A DNA stretch of 8,301 bases from Treponema sp. (GTDB taxonomy: Bacteria; Spirochaetota; Spirochaetia; Treponematales; Treponemataceae), in assembly GCA_031290005.1 (NCBI GenBank), contig JAITOJ010000051.1, positions 1 to 8,301 of the forward strand, written 5' to 3'. Below are positions 1 through 5,686 of the stretch, piece by piece; the stretch's first letter is position 1, and each line of letters begins with the position of its first letter. The notes beneath the pieces were generated by a model. That model worked only from the letters and a program-made list of their open reading frames with translations, searched no databases and was not told the DNA's origin. The translations under genes and the position numbers were made by a program.

Positions 1-630
1 GACCGGCCCCGGGGCAGACAGGACGATAGCAGACGGAGCGACAACAGAGGCCGGGGCGACCGCCGGGAACGCGGCGGGTCTTCCGGGGGCAGGAGCGCCG
101 GCGACCGGCCCACAGACAGCCGCAAGGAACGGGGCAGCGAGCGGCCCCCAAGCGGCCAGGGCAGAAGTGTGGGCGGCGGCAGGCGGGACGCGGCTTCCGG
201 CGAGCGGCCCCGGCGCGATTCGGATGGCCCCAGGCAAAAACAGCGCAACAGGGACGGCGGCGGTCGGCAGGGACGCGGTTCCGAGGTGGACGCGGGCCTA
301 TTGGTTGCCAGCCTTGATGAACGCATGAAGCTGTATAAAGAAAAATACAGCAAAGGCAAGGGGGCAGCGACTGCGCCAGATAATAGAGCCAGACCGGGCA
401 GACAGGAAGCCGGAGGAGCGCACAGCGGCAAGGGCAAGAAAAACCGGCGGGATAATCCCAGGGCCGCGCAAGGTTCCGCAAAGCTCGCGGCGCAGCCTCA
501 AAAGAAGCCGGAATCCCAGGGCGCTCCCAAGACTGCGATACAAGCCGCCAGGCAACCGGTTCCCCCAAGTGGAACACCGCAGAAACCGGGACTTCTGGCA
601 AAATTCAAAGGGTTGTTTGGAAAAAAGTAA
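1..630 (+). CDS. C-terminal part of an unidentified Arg/Gly-rich basic protein (5' end outside window)
   Basis: Frame 1 is open from the first base to the TAA at 628-630, so this is the last 209 residues of a longer protein; a GTG at 169 would only give an internal start and has no convincing ribosome site. The first ~95 visible residues are low complexity, dominated by R, G, D and S (patches such as RGRGDRRERGG). A short ordered-looking stretch follows at codons ~99-117 (LLVASLDERMKLYKEKY). Then comes a K/A/P/Q-rich linker and a terminal basic amphipathic segment, GLLAKFKGLFGKK. RG-rich tails of this kind are common on RNA-binding proteins such as DEAD-box helicases, where they give non-specific RNA contact. 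No catalytic domain is visible here, so function cannot be assigned. The coding strand is very G+C rich in the RG part. It ends 47 bases before metK with no clear hairpin terminator between, so some read-through into metK is possible. Confidence 0.7.
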   Translation, partial: DRPRGRQDDSRRSDNRGRGDRRERGGSSGGRSAGDRPTDSRKERGSERPPSGQGRSVGGGRRDAASGERPRRDSDGPRQKQRNRDGGGRQGRGSEVDAGLLVASLDERMKLYKEKYSKGKGAATAPDNRARPGRQEAGGAHSGKGKKNRRDNPRAAQGSAKLAAQPQKKPESQGAPKTAIQAARQPVPPSGTPQKPGLLAKFKGLFGKK

Positions 631-666
631 TCTGAGGTTGCTTTTAATATATTCATTTCTATTTAG

Positions 667-672
667 AGAGGT
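667..672 (+). promoter_or_regulatory. Ribosome binding site of metK
   Basis: AGAGGT lies 5 bases before the ATG at 678 and supports that start. The surrounding 47-base gap (631-677) is AT-rich and holds a TATATT at 648-653 that could be a -10 box, but no acceptable -35 box is found at the right distance. I therefore do not call a promoter here. Confidence 0.6.
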
Positions 673-677
673 AAATT

Positions 678-1847
678 ATGGAAAATAAGCGTTATCTTTT
701 CACATCCGAATCAGTGAGCGAAGGTCACCCGGACAAACTATGCGACCAAATTTCTGATGCCATTCTCGATGCCTGCCTGCGGGACGACCCGCAAAGCCAC
801 GTGGCTTGTGAGACTTACGCGTCAACAGCCTTTGTGCTGGTAGGGGGCGAAATCACTACCTCCACCTATGTGGACGTGCTGGAAACAGCCCGCCGGGTAG
901 TCCGTGAAGTCGGCTACACCAACTCAGAGTACGGGCTTGACTGCGACTCCATGGCTCTCGCGAATATGATTCACGCCCAGTCGTCCGACATCAACCAGGG
1001 CGTCGTAGGCCACGGACTCAAGGAATACGAAGGATTGCAGGGCGCCGGCGACCAGGGAATGATGTTCGGTTTTGCGTGCCGGGAAACCCCGGAACTCATG
1101 CCCGCGCCCATCACCTTTGCCCACAACATCCTGAGAAAAGCCTCGGAGCTGCGGAAATCCGGCAGTCTGAGCTGGCTCCGGCCTGACGCGAAAAGCCAGG
1201 TGACGGTGGAATACGAAGGCTATAAACCGGTGCGTATCGACACCGTGGTGGTGTCTCACCAGCACGCTCCAGAAGTGGGCTACGAAGAAATCAGGGGCAG
1301 CCTGATTGAAAAAGTGATAAAGCCTACACTGGATGCCAGCGGACTTTTGGACAGCAAAACCAAATTTTACATCAACCCCACGGGACGCTTTGTTATCGGC
1401 GGGCCTTCCGGGGACACCGGCTTGACCGGGCGCAAAAGTATCGTGGACACCTACGGCGGCATGGGCCGCCACGGCGGCGGCGCGTTCTCCGGCAAAGACC
1501 CCTCCAAGGTTGACCGCTCGGCAGCCTATATGGCGCGCTACATTGCCAAAAATGTGGTGGCCGCGGGTTTTGCGGACCGCTGTGAAATCCAGCTTTCTTA
1601 CGCCATCGGCGTGCCCTTTCCCATCTCGATTATGGTGGACACCTTTGGCACCGGAACTGTGGCCGAAAGCGCGATTGCCGCCGCTATTGGTCAAGTCTTT
1701 GACTGCTCTCCCGCGGGGATTGTCAAGACCCTGGATCTCAAAAAACCGATCTATCAGTCCACCGCCACCTACGGACATTTTGGCAGGAGCGAATTCCGCT
1801 GGGAGCAGACCGACAAGGTTGACTCGCTCAAAAAAGCGGTACACTAA
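678..1847 (+). CDS. metK: S-adenosylmethionine synthetase (methionine adenosyltransferase)
   Basis: This cytoplasmic enzyme makes S-adenosylmethionine from methionine and ATP, releasing phosphate and pyrophosphate; it supplies methyl groups to the whole cell and needs Mg and K ions. The 389-residue length matches the bacterial family. The family signatures are intact: ESVSEGHPDK at 11-20 (ATP/metal site), GAGDQG at 122-127, GGPSGDTGLTGRK at 241-253, VDTYGG at 256-261 and the glycine-rich GGGAFSGKD loop at 266-274 that binds the triphosphate. The C-terminal YGHFGR at 365-370 is also typical. The start is fixed by the N-terminus matching the family and by a ribosome site 5 bases upstream. The stop TAA shares its last A with the ATG of nth, which implies translational coupling. 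A long open frame on the opposite strand inside this gene is a composition shadow. Confidence 0.98.
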   Translation: MENKRYLFTSESVSEGHPDKLCDQISDAILDACLRDDPQSHVACETYASTAFVLVGGEITTSTYVDVLETARRVVREVGYTNSEYGLDCDSMALANMIHAQSSDINQGVVGHGLKEYEGLQGAGDQGMMFGFACRETPELMPAPITFAHNILRKASELRKSGSLSWLRPDAKSQVTVEYEGYKPVRIDTVVVSHQHAPEVGYEEIRGSLIEKVIKPTLDASGLLDSKTKFYINPTGRFVIGGPSGDTGLTGRKSIVDTYGGMGRHGGGAFSGKDPSKVDRSAAYMARYIAKNVVAAGFADRCEIQLSYAIGVPFPISIMVDTFGTGTVAESAIAAAIGQVFDCSPAGIVKTLDLKKPIYQSTATYGHFGRSEFRWEQTDKVDSLKKAVH

Positions 1848-2512
1848 TGAGCGGCACAGGAGCCGAAGCCGTGAAATTTCTGTCTCCAGCGGAAGTCACG
1901 GAAGTCTTTGAGCGTTTCAAAAAGGCCAATCCCAGCCCCAAATCAGAGTTGGCGGCTCCCAATCCGTTCACCTTCCTCATATCCGTGGTGTTGTCTGCCC
2001 AGGCGACTGACGTGAGCGTCAACAACGCCACGGAAAATCTGTATAAAGCGGCGGACACCCCGCAAAAAATCCTTGACCTGGGTGAGGACGGGCTTATTTC
2101 CTACATCAGAACCGTGGGACTGTACCGCACCAAGGCGAGGCACATACTGGCGCTGTGCCAAATGCTCCTTGACCGCTTCGGCGGCAAAGTTCCCCGGACG
2201 CGGGAGGAACTGGAAAGTCTGCCGGGGGTGGGGCGGAAAACCGCCAACGTGGTGCTGAATGTGGTGTACGGCGAACTCACCATGCCCGTGGACACCCATC
2301 TGCTCAGAATCAGCCCCCGGATTGGGCTTTCAGACGGCAAAACCCCCGTCGAAGTGGAAAAAGACTTGCTGGAACGCATACCCAAAACGTATCTGGACAA
2401 TGCCCATCACTGGCTTATTCTGCACGGACGATACGTGTGCGTTGCCCGGAAACCCAAATGCGCGGAGTGCCTGATTTCCGATATGTGTAAACACCATGGA
2501 GTCGCGCTATGA
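1847..2512 (+). CDS. nth: Endonuclease III (DNA glycosylase/AP lyase)
   Basis: This base-excision repair enzyme removes oxidised pyrimidines and cleaves the abasic site by beta-elimination. The 221 residues cover the whole family length. LSAQATD at 49-55 is the conserved segment in the N-terminal helical region. The helix-hairpin-helix is LPGVGRKTANVV at 125-136, with the catalytic lysine at K131. The catalytic aspartate is D149 in VDTH. The C-terminal [4Fe-4S] motif is complete: C198-x6-C205-x2-C208-x5-C214. The ATG at 1847 overlaps the metK stop by one base. A GTG nine codons in (V9) is a possible alternative start because the first residues are not conserved-looking, but the overlap arrangement favours 1847. 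The stop TGA overlaps the next ATG by four bases (ATGA), so nth sits in the middle of a coupled metK-nth-mscS unit. Confidence 0.97.
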   Translation: MSGTGAEAVKFLSPAEVTEVFERFKKANPSPKSELAAPNPFTFLISVVLSAQATDVSVNNATENLYKAADTPQKILDLGEDGLISYIRTVGLYRTKARHILALCQMLLDRFGGKVPRTREELESLPGVGRKTANVVLNVVYGELTMPVDTHLLRISPRIGLSDGKTPVEVEKDLLERIPKTYLDNAHHWLILHGRYVCVARKPKCAECLISDMCKHHGVAL

Positions 2513-3303
2513 ACATAGAGATCTTGCGTGATTTTTTTACCGCTCCGCTTTTATTGAAAATCCTCAATTCCCTGGTGGCGGTCGTCCTTTTGTATGTGGT
2601 GTATCGTATGGTGCGGCATTACTCCCGCAAGATTGCCGCCAAGGCCCTCAGTTCCACTGCCGCCGGGATACTGAATGCGGTCATCCGCTACACCTTTCTG
2701 ATTCTGGGCATCCTGTATATCCTGGGAGTCTTTGGGGTCAGCCTGAACGCCCTGCTCGGCGCGGCGGGTGTGGCGGGTATCACCATCGGTTTTGCGGCCC
2801 AGACCTCGGTGAGCAACATCATCAGCGGTTTTTTCCTGCTCAGCGAAAAAGTGGTGCGTGTGGGCGATTATATCACCATCGGTGACACCAGCGGCACGGT
2901 GGATTCGATTGATATGCTGTCGATTAAGCTCAAAACTCTGGACAATCAGTTGGTGCGCATCTCAAACGAGTCCATCATCAAATCCAACATGATAAACTTT
3001 TCGTATTTTCCCATCCGCAGGATCGCGGTGAGCGTGGCGGTTTCCTACGACACGGATTTACAGAAAGCTATGGATGTGCTGCAATCCGTTCCGGCCAAAT
3101 GTCCCTTGATTCTCACTGAACCGGCGCCTTTCTGCCTGATGGATTCCTTTGCCGAATCCGGCATCGTCATCAATCTGTTCGTATGGTTCAAGCGGGAGAA
3201 TTTAGTGGCCGCAAAAAACGCCGTGTTTGTCGCCGTGAAAGCGGCCTTTGACGAACAGGGCATCACCATACCTTTCCCGCAGATCGACGTGCATACGGTA
3301 TAG
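2509..3303 (+). CDS. Small-conductance mechanosensitive channel, MscS family
   Basis: This is an inner-membrane channel that opens under membrane tension to release solutes during hypo-osmotic shock. At 264 residues it is close to the E. coli MscS size (286). Three hydrophobic segments are visible: ~15-34, ~58-78, and the pore-lining third at ~81-112. The third has the family's glycine/alanine pattern (GAAGVAGITIGFAAQTS) and is followed by SNIISGFFLL and VRVGDYITIG, the start of the beta domain. The soluble alpha/beta domain runs from ~165, and the C-terminal GITIPFPQIDVHTV matches the conserved MscS end (IPFPQ). The ATG is within the nth stop (ATGA overlap), so expression depends on read-through from nth. 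It ends 3 bases from the convergent gene on the other strand, leaving no space for a dedicated terminator. I leave the symbol blank because MscS-family paralogues are common. Confidence 0.95.
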   Translation: MNIEILRDFFTAPLLLKILNSLVAVVLLYVVYRMVRHYSRKIAAKALSSTAAGILNAVIRYTFLILGILYILGVFGVSLNALLGAAGVAGITIGFAAQTSVSNIISGFFLLSEKVVRVGDYITIGDTSGTVDSIDMLSIKLKTLDNQLVRISNESIIKSNMINFSYFPIRRIAVSVAVSYDTDLQKAMDVLQSVPAKCPLILTEPAPFCLMDSFAESGIVINLFVWFKRENLVAAKNAVFVAVKAAFDEQGITIPFPQIDVHTV

Positions 3304-3306
3304 GGA

Positions 3307-4002
3307 TTAGCGCAGGAACGGAAACCGTCCGCCCGGCTTTGCGCCGTATTTTACCCACCGGACGTTTTTTTGATTTCCCGCAGACACACCCGGCAAAGCA
3401 TCAATGTACGGAAAAAGCCATCCGCTCAAATCAGCATCGCCTGTAAGGGCGTCGGCCTCAATCAGCAGCGCCGAAACCGTACGGGAAGATGCGAGCTTGT
3501 CCGCGATTTTTTCCGCAAACGCGCGAAACGCTCCCGCGCCGGCAGCCGGAAGCGCCTCATCCCCGGCACGGTAAACCGGCTGTTTTTCGCCGGCCCCGGT
3601 GAAATCAATTTCGCGAAGAACAAAAATAAGCCGCAGGCCGCCGCGTTCAAAATGGGTGAGCAATTCGCTGGTCAGCAGCATATATCCGGTAATCATGTCG
3701 TCCAGGGCATGAGCGCATATCTGAGTTTTCAGGGCGGGATAGCGTCCGGCAAACCAGGGAGCGTCAAAAAAAAGAACCGCCTCGTCGATTTTCTGGTATA
3801 GATTTTCTGTTTCCACAATCAGCGACCGGGCCGCAACCGGCGAATGTTTCCGCCACTCAAGGAGGTGCAATTTCCCCTGCTCTGTTTTGCCTGTCCCGGC
3901 GTCTGTGGTGAGCGCCACATTCCGCTGAAATGCTTGAGATGCAGAAGCAAAAGCAGCGCCGCCAGGGAATTCTTTGCCCGCAATCAGGAGCGTTTTAGCC
4001 AT
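3307..4002 (-). CDS. Protein of unknown function with a degenerate Rossmann/SDR-like pattern
   Basis: I do not recognise this 231-residue protein as a named family. It begins MAKTLLIAGKEFPGGAAFA, a hydrophobic strand followed by a glycine-containing turn, as in a nucleotide-binding Rossmann start but without a clean GxxxGxG. Later segments follow the order of a short-chain dehydrogenase: a strand EAVLFFDAPW (~74-83), a helix LDDMITGYMLLTSELLTHF (~100-118), a strand LRLIFVLREIDF (~123-134), a helix GAFRAFAEKIADKL (~157-170) where SDRs carry Tyr-x3-Lys, and a strand SALLIEADAL (~177-186). The catalytic Tyr/Lys pair is missing, so if related it is probably not an active dehydrogenase. The start at 4002 is chosen because the N-terminus reads as a proper beta strand. 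The upstream in-frame extension to 4218 would cross the divergent flhB-like gene and the promoter. No Shine-Dalgarno is present; the -10 box lies 6 bases before the ATG. Confidence 0.75.
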   Translation of the reverse strand: MAKTLLIAGKEFPGGAAFASASQAFQRNVALTTDAGTGKTEQGKLHLLEWRKHSPVAARSLIVETENLYQKIDEAVLFFDAPWFAGRYPALKTQICAHALDDMITGYMLLTSELLTHFERGGLRLIFVLREIDFTGAGEKQPVYRAGDEALPAAGAGAFRAFAEKIADKLASSRTVSALLIEADALTGDADLSGWLFPYIDALPGVSAGNQKNVRWVKYGAKPGGRFPFLR

Positions 4003-4008
4003 GCCGTC

Positions 4009-4037
4009 AGTATACTTGAGGCGGAATGGCGTGTAAA
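4009..4037 (-). promoter_or_regulatory. Sigma-70-type promoter for the minus-strand SDR-like gene
   Basis: Read on the minus strand: TTTACA (-35, at 4037-4032), 17-base spacer, TATACT (-10, at 4014-4009). Both boxes are 5 of 6 to consensus. The -10 ends 6 bases before the A of the ATG at 4002. Transcription would start at or next to the start codon, giving a leaderless message, in line with the absence of a ribosome binding site. Confidence 0.6.
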
Positions 4038-4044
4038 GTATACT
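4016..4044 (+). promoter_or_regulatory. Sigma-70-type promoter for the flhB-like gene
   Basis: TTGAGG (-35, 4016-4021), 17-base spacer, TATACT (-10, 4039-4044). The predicted transcription start is near 4051, leaving about 22 bases of leader with a ribosome site. This promoter overlaps the opposing one almost completely, so RNA polymerase can probably occupy only one of the two at a time. Confidence 0.6.
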
Positions 4045-4057
4045 GTGTGAAGGAATG

Positions 4058-4063
4058 AAGGAG
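4058..4063 (+). promoter_or_regulatory. Ribosome binding site that decides the flhB-like start
   Basis: AAGGAG lies 9 bases before the ATG at 4073. The earlier in-frame ATG at 4055 has its purine-rich stretch directly abutting it (no spacing), so 4073 is the better start. Confidence 0.6.
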
Positions 4064-4072
4064 AATCCGCTT

Positions 4073-4309
4073 ATGCAGCACGCCACAGCCCTGATGTATC
4101 CCCCCGGAGCGGACGCGCCGTTTATCGCCGCCCAGGGGCGGGGGGAACTGGCAAAACGCCTGCTGGAAATCGCCGAAGCAAGCCGTATTCCAATTGTGCG
4201 GAATATAGCGGTTTCCAACGTATTGACCTTGTACGAGGCGGGGGACTATATCCCGCCGGAAACCTATGAGATTCTGGCGGGAATTTTTGCCTGGCTGCAA
4301 CGGTTGTAA
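4073..4309 (+). CDS. Stand-alone FlhB C-terminal domain protein (FlhX-like)
   Basis: The 78 residues match the cytoplasmic C-terminal domain of FlhB/YscU type III export-switch proteins: ATALMYPPGADAP (~4-16), QGRGELAKRLLEIAEASRIP (21-40) and IVRN (41-44). These are followed by the end region YEAGDYIPPETYEILAGIFA (~54-73). In FlhB this domain controls the switch from hook/rod to filament export and is cut autocatalytically between Asn and Pro of NPTH. Here no membrane domain is present. The protein begins MQHATALMY, where FlhB has PTH followed by a similar strand, so it resembles the released cleavage fragment with the His kept. Stand-alone copies of this type occur in several flagellated bacteria and can partly replace the FlhB C-domain; a role in flagellar export here is inference. 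The gene has its own promoter and ribosome site and is monocistronic. Confidence 0.88.
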   Translation: MQHATALMYPPGADAPFIAAQGRGELAKRLLEIAEASRIPIVRNIAVSNVLTLYEAGDYIPPETYEILAGIFAWLQRL

Positions 4310-4329
4310 GCCGGAGCTATGATCCGGCT
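4309..4329. terminator. Short hairpin between convergent genes, possible terminator
   Basis: AGCCGGA at 4309-4315 pairs perfectly with TCCGGCT at 4323-4329 across a 7-base loop. It lies exactly between the end of the flhB-like gene and the end of the GH10 gene, and it includes two bases of the GH10 stop codon. It is GC-rich enough to be stable but is not followed by a T-run on either strand, so it is at best a weak bidirectional terminator. Confidence 0.35.
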
Positions 4330-5575
4330 ATTGGGGCAAAACCAGACGTATTTTTTCAGCCTTCCCGTCCAGAACAAACTCCGTTTCTCCGCCCGAGCCG
4401 GACACTGCGTAATCCCCCCGGAAACCGCAGACATCCGCTTCCCCCGATGCGTTGGTCACCAGGGTTTCGTCTGTCCACCACTCGCCTTTGATTTTTTTCA
4501 TGAGCGCGTGATACACCGGCTTGAGGCTGTTGTCCTTCCGCAGAATCCCGGACGGCGCACCCAGCCACTTGCCGTCCGCAGCATCCCAGGTGGTAATCGC
4601 CTTCACCGAAGGATGAGCGAACAGAGTTTCGTACATCTCCACCACTTCCCGCTCTTGTCGTTCCTCTCCCTCCGGGGTAGTCGGCCAATCGGGAACCTGC
4701 CAGTCGTTCAGGTCTTCGATATGCGTGGGCATCAAGTCCCCGGAAATAATCGTATTCTCCGTGAAATGCAGAGGCAGCCCAAAGCGCGAAAACCGCTCCA
4801 GGACTTCTTGAAGTTTTTCAAGCCCCCAGTAGCCCTGATGCTGGTGTGACTGAATACCGATGACATCGATGGGAGCGCCGGATTGCAAGCATCCGTCTAT
4901 GAGAATCTCGTAGTCGATGGACGTATTGAAGTCATTGATCGTCAGCATTGCGCCGGGATTCGCCTTCCGCGCGGCGGCAAACACTTCCCGGATAATGCCA
5001 ACCCTGCCCAGTTCCTTGCAGACGCGGGTGACGGCATTATCGTATTTGTTGAAAATGGGCATGATAACCACTTCGTTGATAACGTCCCACTTGTCGATGA
5101 GGCCTTTGAAAGCCGTAACGTCCCGCTCAATCCGCGCAAGCTGCTTATGCAAAATCTCGCTGTTGCTGTATTTCAGCAGCCAGTCCGCGCAGACCGTGTG
5201 CCAGCACAGGGGGTGGCCCTTGGTGACGATGCCCCGGTCTTTGTACCACTGGGCCGCAGAGCGGAGCCGTTCCTCGTCCAGTTTGCCTTCAAACGGCTCA
5301 TAACGGCCCCAGTAAAACGGCAAGGTGGCGTAATTATTCAGAGCGAACACTTTTTCCAGCCGGTCTTGCAGAAACGCCGCCCGGCCCTGGTCAACCGGTG
5401 CGCCGCCGGGATTGCCTCCCGCAAGCTCCACCGCGTCAAAGCCACCGCAGCCGAACAGGAATTGATGTCTGAGTTGCCGCACCCGTATACTTTGATTCGC
5501 CGCGGGAGTCCCGTCCGCTTTTGTCAAATGCAGACGCGCCTCGGATTTCCGGTGGGCGTATGGTTCAGAATTCAT
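4328..5575 (-). CDS. Glycoside hydrolase family 10 protein (endo-1,4-beta-xylanase type)
   Basis: GH10 enzymes cut beta-1,4-xylan or xylo-oligosaccharides with retention of configuration. Of the 415 residues, ~12-40 look like a small beta-strand module (LHLTKADGTPAANQSIRVRQ) running into HQFLFGCGGF, a typical entry to this GH10 subtype. The catalytic barrel shows KGHPLCWH (119-126), WDVINE with the acid/base E168 (163-168), GIQSHQHQGYW (240-250), FTEN with the probable nucleophile E273, and AITTWDAADGKWLG (326-339). A C-terminal beta segment ~375-415 (CGFRGDYAV) is also common in this subtype. The usual nucleophile context is TELD, so TEN is a variant. The N-terminus has no signal peptide or hydrophobic stretch, suggesting cytoplasmic action on imported oligosaccharides. 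The start is supported by GGAGGT 6 bases upstream. Substrate (xylan or another beta-1,4-glycan) is not proven. Confidence 0.93.
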   Translation of the reverse strand: MNSEPYAHRKSEARLHLTKADGTPAANQSIRVRQLRHQFLFGCGGFDAVELAGGNPGGAPVDQGRAAFLQDRLEKVFALNNYATLPFYWGRYEPFEGKLDEERLRSAAQWYKDRGIVTKGHPLCWHTVCADWLLKYSNSEILHKQLARIERDVTAFKGLIDKWDVINEVVIMPIFNKYDNAVTRVCKELGRVGIIREVFAAARKANPGAMLTINDFNTSIDYEILIDGCLQSGAPIDVIGIQSHQHQGYWGLEKLQEVLERFSRFGLPLHFTENTIISGDLMPTHIEDLNDWQVPDWPTTPEGEERQEREVVEMYETLFAHPSVKAITTWDAADGKWLGAPSGILRKDNSLKPVYHALMKKIKGEWWTDETLVTNASGEADVCGFRGDYAVSGSGGETEFVLDGKAEKIRLVLPQ

Positions 5576-5581
5576 GGCAAT

Positions 5582-5587
5582 ACCTCC
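5582..5587 (-). promoter_or_regulatory. Ribosome binding site of the GH10 gene
   Basis: On the minus strand GGAGGT occurs 6 bases before the ATG at 5575, a strong Shine-Dalgarno that fixes the start and excludes a longer N-terminus carrying a signal peptide. Confidence 0.75.
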
Positions 5588-5593
5588 AACAGG

Positions 5594-5622
5594 ATACTAA
5601 TGAGCTGTTGTCAGTGTGTCCA
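5594..5622 (-). promoter_or_regulatory. Possible promoter for the GH10 gene
   Basis: On the minus strand: TGGACA (-35, 5622-5617; 5 of 6), 17-base spacer, TAGTAT (-10, 5599-5594; 4 of 6). The predicted start would fall just before the ribosome site. The spacing is right but the -10 box is only fair. Confidence 0.35.
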
Positions 5623-5671
5623 GCCCAGCAATTCGCTATTCAAACACACCGAAGATGCGATTGTCTATATA

Positions 5672-5680
5672 TGATATAAT
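5672..5680 (+). promoter_or_regulatory. Extended -10 promoter for the nucleotidyltransferase gene
   Basis: TGATATAAT contains a perfect TATAAT (5675-5680) with the TG-n extension that can replace a -35 box. No good -35 is found 16-18 bases upstream. The box ends 6 bases before the ATG at 5687 and there is no Shine-Dalgarno, so a leaderless transcript is likely. Confidence 0.6.
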
Positions 5681-5686
5681 AAGAAT

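Larger units (their letters stand above)
4008..4045. repeat. Perfect 10-base inverted repeat in the divergent promoter region
   Basis: CAGTATACTT at 4008-4017 and its exact reverse complement AAGTATACTG at 4036-4045 are separated by 18 bases. Each arm contains the -10 box of one of the two opposing promoters. The symmetry is therefore explained partly by two identical TATACT boxes, but the match extends beyond the hexamer to ten bases. The centre-to-centre distance is 28 bases. It may also be an operator for a dimeric regulator, which is inference. Confidence 0.75.

Noticed and set aside
169..630. Separate 153-residue gene starting at the GTG at 169
   Set aside because: The same frame is open back to base 1 with the same RG-rich composition and no ribosome site before 169, so it is the tail of a longer gene.
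613..665. Promoter for metK in the AT-rich gap
   Set aside because: TATATT and TAATAT are possible -10 boxes, but no -35 box lies at 16-18 bases, and TTGCTT (638-643) pairs only with a poor TATTTA that would place the start inside the ribosome site.
924..1844. Long open frame of 306 codons on the minus strand
   Set aside because: It lies wholly inside metK, whose product matches its family end to end. The antisense translation shows no family motifs and reflects GC-rich third positions.
3883..3906. Walker A-like AGTGKT at residues 35-40 of the SDR-like protein
   Set aside because: The first glycine of GxxxxGKT is a threonine (T33) and the segment does not follow a P-loop strand pattern, so NTP binding is not supported.
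4003..4218. N-terminal extension of the minus-strand SDR-like gene up to 4218
   Set aside because: The extra 72 residues look like random translation, cross the divergent promoter, and run antisense through most of the flhB-like gene.
4319..5674. Two plus-strand open frames (4319-4849 and 4883-5674) opposite the xylanase-type gene
   Set aside because: Both are antisense to a complete GH10 protein with all catalytic motifs. They have no motifs of their own.
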